Source: Bifidobacterium xylocopae (GTDB taxonomy: Bacteria; Actinomycetota; Actinomycetes; Actinomycetales; Bifidobacteriaceae). Taken from it: a DNA stretch of 64,000 bases. The position numbers were made by a program, and so were the translations under genes. Shown in pieces: positions 32,901 through 42,257 of this stretch (position 1 is the first letter of the stretch; each line of letters begins with the position of its first letter). Location: contig NZ_PDCH01000001.1 of the NCBI RefSeq assembly GCF_003315615.1, positions 186,001-250,000 of the forward strand, in the 5' to 3' direction. The notes under the pieces are model-generated. The model did not search any database. It saw only the letters and a list, made by a program, of their open reading frames with translations, and was not told the origin of the DNA.

Positions 32901-34016
32901 AAGGTTGGCCTCGACCTGAAACTGCCTGACGCGCCCATGTTCGCGGACGGCGGCATCAATCCCGGTTACGCCCCCGGCCAGGACTCGATCCTGGCGCTCA
33001 CCTCGCCTGGTGAGGCGTGGATGGTGCCTGAGTGGACACGCGCCGTGGGAGCCGACAACATCAACCGTTGGAACCGTCTGGCACGCCAGGCGGGGCCGGC
33101 CGCCGTGCGTGCGGACATGGGCTTCTCCGTCGGAGGGGTCGTACAAGGTTTCGACCTGGGTGGCATCGTGGACTCCGCCAAGGACTGGCTGTCCAACGCC
33201 GCCCATAACGTTGCTGACTTCTTCGCCGACCCGGGTGGCGTCATCAGCCGGATGATCCTGGACCCTGTACGCAACGCCATAAAAGGCGCTGCCGGCGGGG
33301 ACTGGGGGCAGTTGGTCGGGCAGATGCCGATCAAGGTGGCCGGACAGCTCGTGCAGAAGGCCAAGGACGCCGTTTCCAAGCTGCTTAACGCCGGCGGAGG
33401 TGGCGGAGGAGTGGAACGCTGGCGCCCTCTGGTATCCCAGGCGCTGCGGATGCTGGGCCAGCCCGACAGCTGGACCGACACCGTGTTGCGACGCATGAAC
33501 CAGGAGAGCGGCGGCAACCCCGGCGCAATCAACAAGTGGGATTCGAACGCGAAGGCCGGCATGCCCTCACAAGGGCTCATGCAGGTTATACCGCCCACCT
33601 TCGCCGCTTACTCGGGCCCGTTCGCAGGCAAGCCGATCACCGATCCGTTGGCCAACATCTACGCCGGATTGAATTACGCGATCCACCGGTACGGAAGCTT
33701 ATCCGCCCTGGACAGGCCCGGCGGATACGCCGACGGCGGCGTGGTGCCCAGCCTGTACGACAAGGGCGGCTGGCTCCGACCGGGCACCACGGTTGTCAGC
33801 AACCAGACCGGCAGTCCCGAACTGGTGCTCACTCCCGAACAGCAGTCGCGCCTGTTCGACAAGGATGACCGCAGCCGGGAGACCAACGTGGAGCGCACTG
33901 CGCCGATGATTGTCAACATCACCAATAACGGGGTCAAAGACCCCTACGTGACCGGGACGATCACCGGAAGGACGGCGGCCCGCCAGTTGCGCGCGTCGAA
34001 GATGGGGGTGTCATGA
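29985..34016 (+). CDS. Tape measure protein with lytic transglycosylase domain
   Basis: A 1,343-aa protein. The N-terminus is a long coiled coil (residues 45-170). The middle has hydrophobic segments (LTVAGVKAYIAITKAGTAAN, WGWVVIVIGAIVAAIIAAYN) and Trp-rich near-repeats (VWDWIRDKFSTTWNWIKDH, PVWDWIRDKSSAAWNWISEH). Around residues 1145-1240 an SLT domain is visible (RMNQESGGNPGAINKWD, GLMQVIPPTF). It sets tail length and helps pierce peptidoglycan. ATG 29985 follows AGGAGGATGAC. Confidence 0.95.
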   Translation: MATKPVFVDVLPNLAGFGSLLLGGTTDAASKAGRSAGDAWSRSMAAASKSDVLKSQVAALQEAESKAKRAVQDATRDIAKARDAAAVAAKNEQAAEKRLDEQVEKYGPSSSQAIKAEAQLEAARAKVRQTTERVDASEKALKASKNATKETTEQLTKANKELAKATEEQPSRWASFGSSLEGVNAKSGMLRRTWDKARGSLKLLGVGIGAVGLAQWMKTSADATETFQKQMNLLVTAGGESTSQLGRVEQGIKDIAVQTGISTSQLAEGMYTMEKAQLRGADGLKVLKAAAQGATDEQVDLGVMTNALTSIMRSYNIPAGKASSVTNQLVAASGEAKTTMQEFAGSLSTVLPVASAAGISFDQVGGAIATLTSHGTSAQESTQELSNTIRSLQAPNQVAVKEMQQFGISSVDVAQNLGKRGLTGTIGYLSETILQKMGPSGTVLLDAFNQSKFAAQDAATMFGKLTGKSKELAKGVMDGSVTLQDYRQGLKALPDQQAALVRQWEQMYTKSKGFNDQLKQGSPQAQTYTEALKKIMGGATGMNTALMLSGGSTKTFANNVKGISDAAKQNGQDISTWAETQKTAKVQTDRFNQVLDTSRITMASKFLPAITNTMRGLTNGAVAIGDFTSKHKVLVGAMGGVAGALALTVAGVKAYIAITKAGTAANIIFTNGMKLLKAAFISSPWGWVVIVIGAIVAAIIAAYNHIKPFHDFVNKMFSGIKNIAMSVGKWFSGPFVNFFKSAWGAIKAGAQGFWNFLKIVFNGIGKIFKFAITLYGTIFFTPFVIAFNLLKKPVMDLWHKVIQPAFVGIKDIMHAEWGWIDAHVLKPFKDGLSMLGKSMSAVWNETIRPVWDWIRDKFSTTWNWIKDHVITAWNNEIRGWARIFHWLYDNAISPVWDWIRDKSSAAWNWISEHVFAPFKQGIHDIGQAFETTKDWIGRSWDMIKDAAAKPVHWVVDTVYTKGIQGVWNTIAGKVGLDLKLPDAPMFADGGINPGYAPGQDSILALTSPGEAWMVPEWTRAVGADNINRWNRLARQAGPAAVRADMGFSVGGVVQGFDLGGIVDSAKDWLSNAAHNVADFFADPGGVISRMILDPVRNAIKGAAGGDWGQLVGQMPIKVAGQLVQKAKDAVSKLLNAGGGGGGVERWRPLVSQALRMLGQPDSWTDTVLRRMNQESGGNPGAINKWDSNAKAGMPSQGLMQVIPPTFAAYSGPFAGKPITDPLANIYAGLNYAIHRYGSLSALDRPGGYADGGVVPSLYDKGGWLRPGTTVVSNQTGSPELVLTPEQQSRLFDKDDRSRETNVERTAPMIVNITNNGVKDPYVTGTITGRTAARQLRASKMGVS

Positions 34017-34894
34017 GCTACCAGCCAACCTATGCGGTCCTGTATTACCGGGACCGGTCGGTGCGTTTCAGCGGCAGCAAGACCCAACCCATCCCCGAAG
34101 ACCTGGGCATCAGCCAGGAAGGCATCGAGGGCTGGCGCAGCACACCCGAGGCGAAGGTCACGCTCACAGAGCGGGCATCCGGCAACGGTGCGCACGACAT
34201 CAACCCCGACGCCATTCTCTACTCCGCACGCACCGTCACCCTGCACTGGGTGGCGTTGGGTGATGAACGCGTCCAGGTCCTCGCCGCACTGGACAGAGCC
34301 CTCGCATCGGCCGGTACCGTGGTCAGGCTGCGGGTCGTGGACGGATCCGATGACACGTACGTGTCCGGCTACGCGAGCGTCAGCGCTGACCAGGCATGGC
34401 ACCAGGGCACCATGACCGGCACCCTTACGGTCGTGTGCCCGCGCCCGGAGCGTCTGGCTTGGGATGCGCAGTCCGCGCAGCTGATGGCCCCGAGCTCCAC
34501 GTCGGGCGGCTTGTCGTATGGGTCGGCGGGCAATGGGCTTGTGTATCCGCTGGATTACGGGGCGGCGTCGGCTGACCAGTCCCAGATGCTGCTGCGCAAC
34601 AGCGGCACGTCCCGGGCGTATCCGGTGCTGACCGCGTCGGGTGACTGGCCTGAGGGGGTGCTGCTCATGTGGGGCGAGGGCCGGGCATTGGAGTGGCGGG
34701 GCCGGGTGTGGCCCGGCGTGCCGCTGGAGCTGGACTGCCGCTCGCAGACCGCGTCGATGGGCGGTGTGGACGTGTCCCGCGGCCTGGTGCGTCGTGGCTT
34801 CCCCCGGATCGAGCCGGGGTCCGACATCATGCTGCGCCTGCTTTCCGCCGGTGGCGGCTGGGTGACGTGCGAGACGCGCGACACATACATCTGA
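34013..34894 (+). CDS. Distal tail protein
   Basis: A 293-aa protein directly after the tape measure with 4-nt overlap: SYQPTYAVLYYRDRSVRFSG start, ARTVTLHWVALGDERVQVLA and late NSGTSRAYPVLTASGDWPEG. This fits the Dit-like hub that joins tube to tip. No carbohydrate-binding insertion was noticed. Confidence 0.72.
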   Translation: MSYQPTYAVLYYRDRSVRFSGSKTQPIPEDLGISQEGIEGWRSTPEAKVTLTERASGNGAHDINPDAILYSARTVTLHWVALGDERVQVLAALDRALASAGTVVRLRVVDGSDDTYVSGYASVSADQAWHQGTMTGTLTVVCPRPERLAWDAQSAQLMAPSSTSGGLSYGSAGNGLVYPLDYGAASADQSQMLLRNSGTSRAYPVLTASGDWPEGVLLMWGEGRALEWRGRVWPGVPLELDCRSQTASMGGVDVSRGLVRRGFPRIEPGSDIMLRLLSAGGGWVTCETRDTYI

Positions 34895-34925
34895 TTGATT
34901 TTCATGTCGTTTTAGGAGGCTTGTC

Positions 34926-35828
34926 ATGGTGACGGCTTTGGGGGTGGCCCGGGATGAGCATGGCGTGGGCATGGACGCGCTCACGCACCGGCGGATCCTG
35001 GGGGCGTATTGGGAGAATCTCGGCGTGGTGTCCGGCTTGGAGGTGTCCGGCGCTGCCGGACTGCGCTACCAGGCGTCGGCCGGGGTGGCTGTGTGCTCGA
35101 CGGGAGGGTCGGACGGCTCGGTGGAGGCGTACTGGCCGGGTGGCGTGACGGTGGAGGCGGTGCGGGCCGGCGACGGCGCGTATCCGCGTATCGACTTGGT
35201 GTATCTGCTGGCCGACACGAGTGCCGGCGGGCAGGTGTCGCTGCATGTGGCGCAGGGCGTGCCTGCCGCGTCGCCGTCGCCTCCCGCGCTGCCTGCCGGC
35301 GGCCTGCGCCTTCGGGACCTGTCGGTGCCGGCGGGCGCGTCCTCGACGCAGTCGGCCACGCCGGTGGGCAGTGTGGACTACGCGATCCCGTACGGGGCGA
35401 GCCTGGGCCGGCTGGGCATCTATGAGGACAAGCGGTCCCTGGATGCGGTGGGCACCGAGGTGCGCCGCTGGTATCCCGAGTATGACACGGCTTTTTACGT
35501 GCCCACCGACCGTCTGATCGAGCTGGTCTATGACACCGATGTGATCTGCCGCGGCGGCTCGTGGCTGAGCTGGGCGTCGACCTTCCAGCTGGACGGTCAG
35601 GACGTGCCGAACAGCTCGATGGAGACCGAGGCGAGCAGCCGGGTGTCGGCGCACCAGCATAACTCGAGGATTCTGGAGGTGTCGCAAGGCAACCACGTAG
35701 CCAGGGTCAAGCACGGTATGGCCGCCGGTGAGGGCCATCCCTATTTCCATTACGGCATGCAGCCGGAGAATGGGCTGACATACCCGGGCCGGACCCTGCA
35801 GGTGTGGGACCGGGGGCCGGCGAAGTGA
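34926..35828 (+). CDS. Tail tip / baseplate protein
   Basis: A 300-aa Gly/Ala/Val-rich, beta-dominated protein: TALGVARDEHGVGMDALTHR start and PSPPALPAGGLRLRDLSVPA in the middle. ATG 34926 after TTTAGGAGG. Position between Dit and a Tal-like gene suggests a baseplate component in contact with the cell surface. The exact role is not clear. Confidence 0.65.
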   Translation: MVTALGVARDEHGVGMDALTHRRILGAYWENLGVVSGLEVSGAAGLRYQASAGVAVCSTGGSDGSVEAYWPGGVTVEAVRAGDGAYPRIDLVYLLADTSAGGQVSLHVAQGVPAASPSPPALPAGGLRLRDLSVPAGASSTQSATPVGSVDYAIPYGASLGRLGIYEDKRSLDAVGTEVRRWYPEYDTAFYVPTDRLIELVYDTDVICRGGSWLSWASTFQLDGQDVPNSSMETEASSRVSAHQHNSRILEVSQGNHVARVKHGMAAGEGHPYFHYGMQPENGLTYPGRTLQVWDRGPAK

Positions 35829-37036
35829 GCTGGCGGCACTGGATATGCGACGCCAGGGACGGGCGGCTCATCTGTCCCATCGACATCCCGTCCTTCAGCT
35901 GGGACATGGGTATCGGCGACTTCGGCTTCTCCACCACCGACAAGGGTGCGGGCAAGATCGACGAGAGCGGGCTTACGCTGCCGTGGGCGGCCATACCAGC
36001 GAGCACGCCCGACGAGCGATCGGCGATGCTTGATTCCCAACGCCGCGCCATCGTCACCACATGGGCGGCAAGTGACGACCCGGAGGACAAGGGAACTCCC
36101 CTGTTCTGGGGTAAGATCACGGGGCGGGACGACACTTGGCTGGACACGAGCTTCGGCCTGGAGAGCCCGATGGCCATCCTTTCAAGTCGGTATGCGGTGC
36201 GTGATGGGGCGTTCAAGGACGGGCACAGTTCCGATAGCATAGCCTTCACCGGCATGTCCTATCGAGGCATTTGCAGTGAGCTGGGCAGAATTGCGACCGA
36301 TGGCAAGCAGGGAGGCGAGCTGCCTTTCGACTGGACCTATACGGGCGAACGTGGCTCGCATGACCGTACCGACTACCAGGCGTGGAATGTCCAAAATCTC
36401 GCCGTTGACCAGCTGCTCACTAACATCGCCAACTGCCAGGGCGGACCGGACATCGCTTTCCGTCCTTACTGGGCCGACGAACAGCACATACGCGTGCGGT
36501 TCCTGGCCGGTAGTGACGCTGATGTCTATCTGGACATGGATCATTCGCCTGTCTGTCTCAGCAGCTTCCCCGATGGCGGCAGTCTTGAGGACATCCATGT
36601 GTCATATCAGGATGGCTATCACCGCTGGTATGCCACCGGTGCGGGCACCGACCAGGGTACGCTGACCTGCTACGTCGAGAGCATGGCTCCTATCACTCAA
36701 TCCATGGACCCCCCCGTGCTCCGCGAGGCGGTCTACGGCGACACTGACACCGACAACCTCGACTTGCTGCGTCGGCATGTGGGAGGAGTTGCCCAGAACA
36801 ACTCGGGGAAACTCATGCAGATAACCGGGAGCATCGACTTCGGCGATACGGATCAGTTCGGTGTCCCCCTGCACCCTCTTGGCTCTATGTGGCCGGGAGA
36901 AAGCGTGACGCTTTCAATTGCAGGTTTCCCCACCCTGCCAGACGGAGACTACGGACTGCGGCTCATGGAGATGAGCGGAGACCAGGGAAGCAAGGCTGAT
37001 TTGAAATTCGACGTGCTCGAAGCACCTTTCCAATGA
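35825..37036 (+). CDS. Tail-associated (Tal-like) protein
   Basis: A 403-aa protein from GTG 35825, overlapping the upstream stop. It opens SWRHWICDARDGRLICPIDI, and later EDIHVSYQDGYHRWYATGAG, MWPGESVTLSIAGFPTLPDG. This resembles phage minor tail proteins that form the tail tip hub. No hydrolase motif is visible. Confidence 0.65.
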   Translation: MSWRHWICDARDGRLICPIDIPSFSWDMGIGDFGFSTTDKGAGKIDESGLTLPWAAIPASTPDERSAMLDSQRRAIVTTWAASDDPEDKGTPLFWGKITGRDDTWLDTSFGLESPMAILSSRYAVRDGAFKDGHSSDSIAFTGMSYRGICSELGRIATDGKQGGELPFDWTYTGERGSHDRTDYQAWNVQNLAVDQLLTNIANCQGGPDIAFRPYWADEQHIRVRFLAGSDADVYLDMDHSPVCLSSFPDGGSLEDIHVSYQDGYHRWYATGAGTDQGTLTCYVESMAPITQSMDPPVLREAVYGDTDTDNLDLLRRHVGGVAQNNSGKLMQITGSIDFGDTDQFGVPLHPLGSMWPGESVTLSIAGFPTLPDGDYGLRLMEMSGDQGSKADLKFDVLEAPFQ

Positions 37037-37049
37037 ATAAGGACCGGAT

Positions 37050-39900
37050 ATGGCTTATCACGCAGACATCACTCCCAAGGATCGCATCGAAACGGCACAG
37101 GACCTGGCATGGTTGGCGCTCCGCAAATCTCGGGAGCAGCAAACAAAGAAGGCGGCGAGCATCGTCATACCTAATGCTGATGGCACCAGCACCATAGCCG
37201 GCGACATGGCAGGTGAGCAGGGTGTAGCCCTGTGGGTGGGGGACACCACGCCTCCGGGCCGTCCTTTGGGGATTTCGGTCACGAGCCGGAACGCGGCGGT
37301 GTGGGTGGAGTGGGATGGCCGTCTGGAGGGCGGCGTCCCGGCTGATTTCCATCATGTGGAGATCACGGCTTCCGTGAAGGGTCGGTCCATCGACCTGGGG
37401 TCCCTGCGTGAGGCGGGTCATGTGACGGCGGCCGACCTGCCGGTGGGTGAGACGGTGGTGGTGTCGGCCGTGGCGTTTGACGACGCGCACGCGCAGGACG
37501 GGTCGCCCGCCCCGAACGCGTCCGTCCCGTCCGAACCGGTGAGTGTGGTGGTGGCCAGTGCGGTGGACCCCGGCGAGCTCAAGCAGCTGCGTGAGAACAT
37601 GGACCGTCTGGACAAGGACACGCTGCCCGCGCTCAGGCAGGACCAGGCCAGGCTAGGGGAGGACCAGGCGAGGCTGGGCGGGGACCTGGCGGGAGCGAAG
37701 GATGACCTCAGGGGCCTGGCGGCCAGGCAGGACGAGACGGCGGAGGCCGTGGGCGTGGTGGACCAGGCGGTCGGCAGGCTGGACAAGGAGACGATACCTG
37801 GCCTGAGGGAGACGCAGGACAGGCTCGGCTCTGACCTCTCGGCCGCGAAGGCGGATCTCGCCGCCTCGAGGGATGACATCAAAACCATCGATGAGGATCT
37901 CGACCAGGCCAGGTCCGATATCGCCGGTATCGGGAGGAAGGCCGACGAGGCCAGTGGCGTGGCCGAGGCCGCGCAACGGTCGGCCGATGGGAAGAACCGG
38001 ATCGTATACTCCTATGACGACCCGTCGGATACGGCGGGGCACGCGAGGGGTGACGTGTGGTATAGGCTCGGCCGGTCGGGTGGCGGCTTGGTGGCGGCGA
38101 TGTGGATATTCGACGGCGATGCCTGGTCGCAGAAGCTTATGGACAACCAGGTCATCGGCAGCCTTGACGCGGGGAAGATAACAGCCGGCGCTCTGGACGC
38201 GGCCCGTATCGGGGCGCATAGCATATCGGCGGACAAGCTGGTCATCGGGGATGCCGCCAATCTGTGGAAGAACCAGCGGTTTGATCCGGATGGCGATCTG
38301 CTTGGGGCCGCGTCTTCGGCCAAGGCACCGGTCGGGTCGGCCCGACTTTTGGCTCTTAGGGATCATTACGGTACGCCGGACACGTCTTGGGAGGTGTCGG
38401 CCGGGGACCAATATGTGATCGAGGCGACCGTCAAGCGTACGCAAGGGGATATCCCTCTGCGAGCCGGATTGTATTACACCAAGCTGACTTCCGGGAATGC
38501 GTGGGACACGCTTGTGTACGGGCAAGGCACGGGCGTCACGTATCCGGACGGCTGGGAGCGGGTGCGCTGGGTGGTCACCGTCCCCAGCGGGAAAAGCAAG
38601 GCGGTTGTCTACTTCCAGATCGATCAGGACGGGGCCGACGGTCCCGGTCACACGCATTGGCTGGTGTCCGACCTGGTGGTCCGCCGCCGTTCGGGCGGTG
38701 AGCTGATCGTGGACGGGTCGGTCGACGCCTCGAAGCTGACGGCCGGCGCGGTGACGGCCGGCAAGATAGCGGCCGGCGCGGTGGGGGCGGACCAGATTAA
38801 GGCGCATTCGATCGGCGCTGACAAGCTGCAGGCGCATTCGATCGGCGCGGACCAGCTGGTCGCTTTGAGCATCGGCGCGGACCAGATCGCCGCGAACGCC
38901 ATCGACGCGGGCAAGCTGCGCGCCAATTCGGTGACGGCCGGGAAGCTGGCCGCCGGGGCCGTGACCGCGGACAAGGTGGACGCCGGTTCCGTCAGCGCCG
39001 CCCTCGTCAGATCCGGCGCTTTCAAGACACCGGACGGGCTGACCGGCTTCGACGATTCGGGCTTCTGGGTCAAGGGCCCAGACGGCAGCAAGCGGTTCCA
39101 GGCGTCCTCGAAGGGGGTGCAGGCGGTGGGGGGGTTCGCCACGGCCGCCTCCGGCAACCGGATCGTGCTGAGCCAGCGGCTGGTCAAGGGGTCGAGGATC
39201 GGTGGCGTGCAGGGCATGGAGGGCGAGGACGAGTCCTCGCTGATCTGGTTCATCTGGGGGTACGGCAGCAAGGCCGATTCGACGGGCCAGACGCTGCAGA
39301 TGGGGGTGAGCCCGCAGGCCCCGGAGTTCCAGGCGCAGGTGGGCGGGCCGGCCGGCGGCAACTACGCGGCCGTCGTGGCCTCGCGCGCGGCGGTGGTGGG
39401 CAGCCGCACGCTGGACCTGCAGTCCGACGCTCTGGATGTGCAGGCCGCCCGGGTCAAGGTGCGCGGCACGGGCCTGCCGCTGGCGGGCATGGCCTTCGAT
39501 CCCGAGGGCCGGTCCGGCTGGCGGGAGTTCACGTTCCGCCAGGTGTCCAGCCCGTACGAAGGCCCCCGGTTCACGCTGGCCGTGTCGGCGGGCACCAGCG
39601 GGCTGCGCATCCCGGTGTCCGGCTGGTACCAGGTGGGCGGGTGCGCCAACCTGTGCTACGCGAGCGGGGACCTGACCTGCCTGGTCGCCGGCTGCAACCC
39701 CGGCAAGGGCCAGGCCTGGCAGGACCTGGGCTGGCCGTGGCATGATGCAGACCTCCGTGTCGGCCAACCACTGGGTGTGCCAGACGCTGCCCGAGCAGGT
39801 GCTTCGCCTGGAGGAGGGCGACATCGTCACCCTGCGCTGCAACGACAGCTACGACATCGGGGCCGGCACGCAGATCCGCGCGACCCTTCTGCCCTACTAA
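37050..39900 (+). CDS. Tail fibre / receptor-interaction protein, frameshifted near its 3' end
   Basis: About 950 aa. A coiled-coil region (residues 170-320), ARIGAHSISADKLVIGDAAN-type repeats and a run of repeated IGADQ/AGK units (residues 560-660: AHSIGADKLQAHSIGADQLV) precede a C-terminal beta domain. The frame then runs wrongly into the next gene. Bases 39742-39900 in the +1 frame give the natural end (MMQTSVSANHWVCQTLPEQV, LRCNDSYDIGAGTQIRATLL PY). A one-base insertion (or two-base loss) between about 39700 and 39742 explains this. The shift may be real or an assembly error. Confidence 0.8.
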
Positions 39901-39911
39901 AGGAGGTCCTG

Positions 39912-40394
39912 ATGGCATTGTCCGAGCTGTTGATGGACAGGGACCTGCTGCTGGTGCTGCTGCCCGCGGTCGTGGGGTCCGGGGCGTTGAGCGCCCTGGT
40001 GACGGTGTGGGCCGGGCGGCGTCAGAGGAGGGCGCAGGCGGGCCAGGCGGACGCGACCAGCGAGCAGCTGGCGGTGCAGGCGGCGCACGAGGCCAGCCAG
40101 ATCCTGCGCGACGACATCATCGCCCCCCTGCGCGAGCAGGTGGAGGCGCAGGAACGCCAGATCCGCGACCTGCAGGCCCGTCAGGCCAAGCAGGTGGCCG
40201 AGCTGCGCCGCCTGCGCGACGGGCAGGCCCAGTACCGGGTCGCCATCCGCTACATCCGCCGTCTGTGCCACTGGCTGGACCCGGCGGTCACGGCCATGGA
40301 TCCCGGGTACATGGCCAGGCACCCCAAGCCGCACCTGCCCGACGAGCTCAGGGGGCAGATCGCCCCGGAGAGCCTGGGCGGGCCGCCCGGCTGA
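39912..40394 (+). CDS. Membrane-anchored coiled-coil protein of the lysis module
   Basis: A 160-aa protein. AAAGGAGG lies before ATG 39912. An N-terminal membrane helix (LLLVLLPAVVGSGALSALVT) precedes a coiled coil (LREQVEAQERQIRDLQARQA). It is falsely fused to the fibre gene in the uncorrected frame. It precedes the lysin and may be a holin- or spanin-like accessory; not certain. Confidence 0.65.
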   Translation: MALSELLMDRDLLLVLLPAVVGSGALSALVTVWAGRRQRRAQAGQADATSEQLAVQAAHEASQILRDDIIAPLREQVEAQERQIRDLQARQAKQVAELRRLRDGQAQYRVAIRYIRRLCHWLDPAVTAMDPGYMARHPKPHLPDELRGQIAPESLGGPPG

Positions 40395-40420
40395 CCGGCC
40401 GGCGGTCAACGAACCCACGG

Positions 40421-40446
40421 CCATCCCGATCCCCGGGGTGGCTTTA
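40421..40446 (+). terminator. Hairpin related to that at 28592
   Basis: GGCCATCCC and GGGGTGGC form a stem with GATCCCC loop; a short TTT follows. It is nearly the same hairpin as the one before the tail tube gene, and each lies in the leader of a downstream gene. Confidence 0.5.
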
Positions 40447-40479
40447 CGCATGCCCTTCGGGGCGGATAGGAGACACATC

Positions 40480-40608
40480 ATGGACGAGACGATTCGTGAG
40501 GCGGGCGTCGCGCAGCCGCAGGGGGGTTCCCTGCCGCCGGAGGCTTCCGTCAAGCCCCTGTCGCAGGACGAGCTGATCGGCCTGCTGCAAGGCGGCGCTG
40601 ATGCCTAG
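40480..40608 (+). CDS. 42-aa hypothetical protein
   Basis: ATG 40480, ATAGGAG about 11 nt upstream. The sequence is acidic and Pro/Gly-rich (QPQGGSLPPEASVKPLSQDE). It ends 8 bp into the lysin gene. Unknown. Confidence 0.5.
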   Translation: MDETIREAGVAQPQGGSLPPEASVKPLSQDELIGLLQGGADA

Positions 40609-41281
40609 CCTGGAACGTTTCGAGGCGCGGATGCGCTACTGGTGCGACGAGGCCGACATGGGCTACTCGCAGGCCGACCGGTGGGACTTCAACCCCCTGG
40701 GCGGCAACTGCGACTGCAGCTCCCTGGTGATCCACTGCCTGCGGGAGGCGGGCTTCGACACGGGTGGGGCGACCTACACCGGCAACCTCAGCGGCGAGCT
40801 GACCGCCCGGGGGTGGGTCAGGGTCGCCGTCTCGGGCGACCCGCTGCCCGGCGACATCCTGCTCAACGACTCGGACCATGTGGCCGTGTGCGTGGGCGGG
40901 GGGCTGCTGTGCCAGGCGTCGATCAGCGAGACGGGGGGCGCGGCCGGCGCTGCCGGCGACCAGACCGGCGGCGAGACCAACACCTCACCCTATTACGACT
41001 ACCCGTGGGACTGCTACCTGCGCTATGTGGGCCCCTCCGACGGCGCAACCACCCAAGACGGCACGAATGACAAAAGGAAGAAAATGGAAGCGATCATACA
41101 GATCAACGACGAGCCCGGCCTGTACTACTTCGACGGTGCCAGGCTCCACCAGCTCCACCACCCCGACGAGCTCAAGGCGCTGCAGATGGTGGCCCAGCAA
41201 TGCGGCCGCGACCTGCCGGCCTTCAAGCTCGGCTCCGGGGACGCGCCCTGGGGCACCCGGCTGATGGAGGCCCTGCGATGA
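40601..41281 (+). CDS. Endolysin, Amidase_5/NlpC-P60-type peptidase
   Basis: A 226-aa protein. ARMRYWCDEADMGYSQADRW DF then GGNCDCSSLVIHCLREAGFD carries the catalytic Cys (in DCSS), and LNDSDHVAVCVGGG the catalytic His. This is the phage peptidoglycan amidohydrolase/Amidase_5 layout. A C-terminal region (from about residue 150) may bind the wall. Coupled to the holin gene by ATGA. Confidence 0.85.
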   Translation: MPSLERFEARMRYWCDEADMGYSQADRWDFNPLGGNCDCSSLVIHCLREAGFDTGGATYTGNLSGELTARGWVRVAVSGDPLPGDILLNDSDHVAVCVGGGLLCQASISETGGAAGAAGDQTGGETNTSPYYDYPWDCYLRYVGPSDGATTQDGTNDKRKKMEAIIQINDEPGLYYFDGARLHQLHHPDELKALQMVAQQCGRDLPAFKLGSGDAPWGTRLMEALR

Positions 41282-41556
41282 GCGGGACCGGCATCGGCGA
41301 CACCCCTCCTTCACCGCCGGACCGGACGTCCTGCCTGTCCGACTGGGTCAGGGCCGCCGCCGTGCGCGCCGTGAAGACCGCCGCCCAGGCGGCCGTAGCC
41401 GCCGTACCCGCCAGCGCCGCCACCATCGGCACCGTGGACTGGCCCCTGGTGGCCGGCACCGCCGCCCTGGCCGCCCTCATGAGCCTGCTCACCAGCATCG
41501 CCGGCCTGCCCGAGGTCGACTCCGGGGCCAGCGTCCGGCGTATCGCCGGCAAGTAG
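41278..41556 (+). CDS. Holin
   Basis: A 92-aa protein with AVRAVKTAAQAAVAAVPASA and a second helix (PLVAGTAALAALMSLLTSIA GLP), the r1t/class II holin layout. It follows the lysin and precedes a strong terminator, ending the late operon. Confidence 0.85.
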   Translation: MSGTGIGDTPPSPPDRTSCLSDWVRAAAVRAVKTAAQAAVAAVPASAATIGTVDWPLVAGTAALAALMSLLTSIAGLPEVDSGASVRRIAGK

Positions 41557-41643
41557 CTGTGTAACATCCGGGCGAATATTTTTCCACCAGCATCCATGTG
41601 GCATCCATGTGGTGAGTATTGAGCCTGGTTACTGCATTAATGA

Positions 41644-41685
41644 GCGCCCCCGCCTCCGGAAGACCGGAGAGCGGGGGCGCTTTTT
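41644..41685 (+). terminator. Strong Rho-independent terminator of the late operon
   Basis: GCGCCCCCGC...GCGGGGGCGC with inner CTCCGG/CCGGAG and TTTTT at 41681-41685. Confidence 0.9.
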
Positions 41686-41756
41686 CGTGTTTCCAAAACC
41701 AGTCCTGTTTAGCGGAATTCCCGTTGAAGAAATTTGCTTAATGTCAAAAGTTACAC

Positions 41757-42086
41757 TCATCTAAAGAAGGTTAGGCAAAGTGCGGCTATGGACAGATAGT
41801 AGCCTGCTACTGCCAATACCTTATTGCTTGAGTACTCCTTGCTACCTTTGAAAGCCAACCACGTGTCTACAACGGCTATGAGCAGTGCGAGTACGGTAAG
41901 TGCGATGTCAACATATCGAGTTTTTGTGCAGATTCTGATGCTGACGCAAATAAGGATGATTAATATTGAGATTAGGGTTTCAGCCACAAACCAGTTCCTT
42001 TTGAAAAAACTCGGTTCGGATTGTTGAGGTGATTCTGGGCCCTTATCCTCAGTATTGCCTGGTTGGTCACAGTCAGTAGTGGTCAT
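41757..42086 (-). CDS. Small three-TM membrane protein (moron-like)
   Basis: A 109-aa protein. The polar N-terminus (TTTDCDQPGNTEDKGPESPQ) is followed by three hydrophobic segments (ISILIILICVSIRI, IALTVLALLIAVVDTWLAF, VLAVAGYYLSIAALCLTFF). It is A+T-rich, leftward and outside the late operon. This fits a lysogenically expressed gene, perhaps superinfection exclusion. No family recognised. Confidence 0.6.
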   Translation of the reverse strand: MTTTDCDQPGNTEDKGPESPQQSEPSFFKRNWFVAETLISILIILICVSIRICTKTRYVDIALTVLALLIAVVDTWLAFKGSKEYSSNKVLAVAGYYLSIAALCLTFFR

Positions 42087-42257
42087 TTATATAACCCCCG
42101 TTCTTGAATGTCCTATTAGGCGTGCGTCATTATAGTAACGTTTATTTTCGCATTATCGTTTCTTGACCAATGTGAAAGTTGGATTTAAAAACGATAGATT
42201 GAAATCAAAGCTGATTAAGAATCATCGAACGGGTGATGATGGGCAGATTTTAGAGAC
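42087..42257. other. A+T-rich gap between membrane gene and integrase
   Basis: 171 bases, markedly A+T-rich, with no convincing ORF. It probably holds the promoter of the membrane gene at 41757-42086. Confidence 0.4.

Noticed and set aside
38700-39010. CRISPR-like repeats
   Set aside because: The repeated units encode IGADQ/AGK repeats of the tail fibre in frame; spacing is irregular and no cas genes are near.
41580-41625. GCATCCATGTG direct repeat after the holin
   Set aside because: Two adjacent 11-bp copies only; no second genomic copy was seen, so it is not supported as an attachment site.
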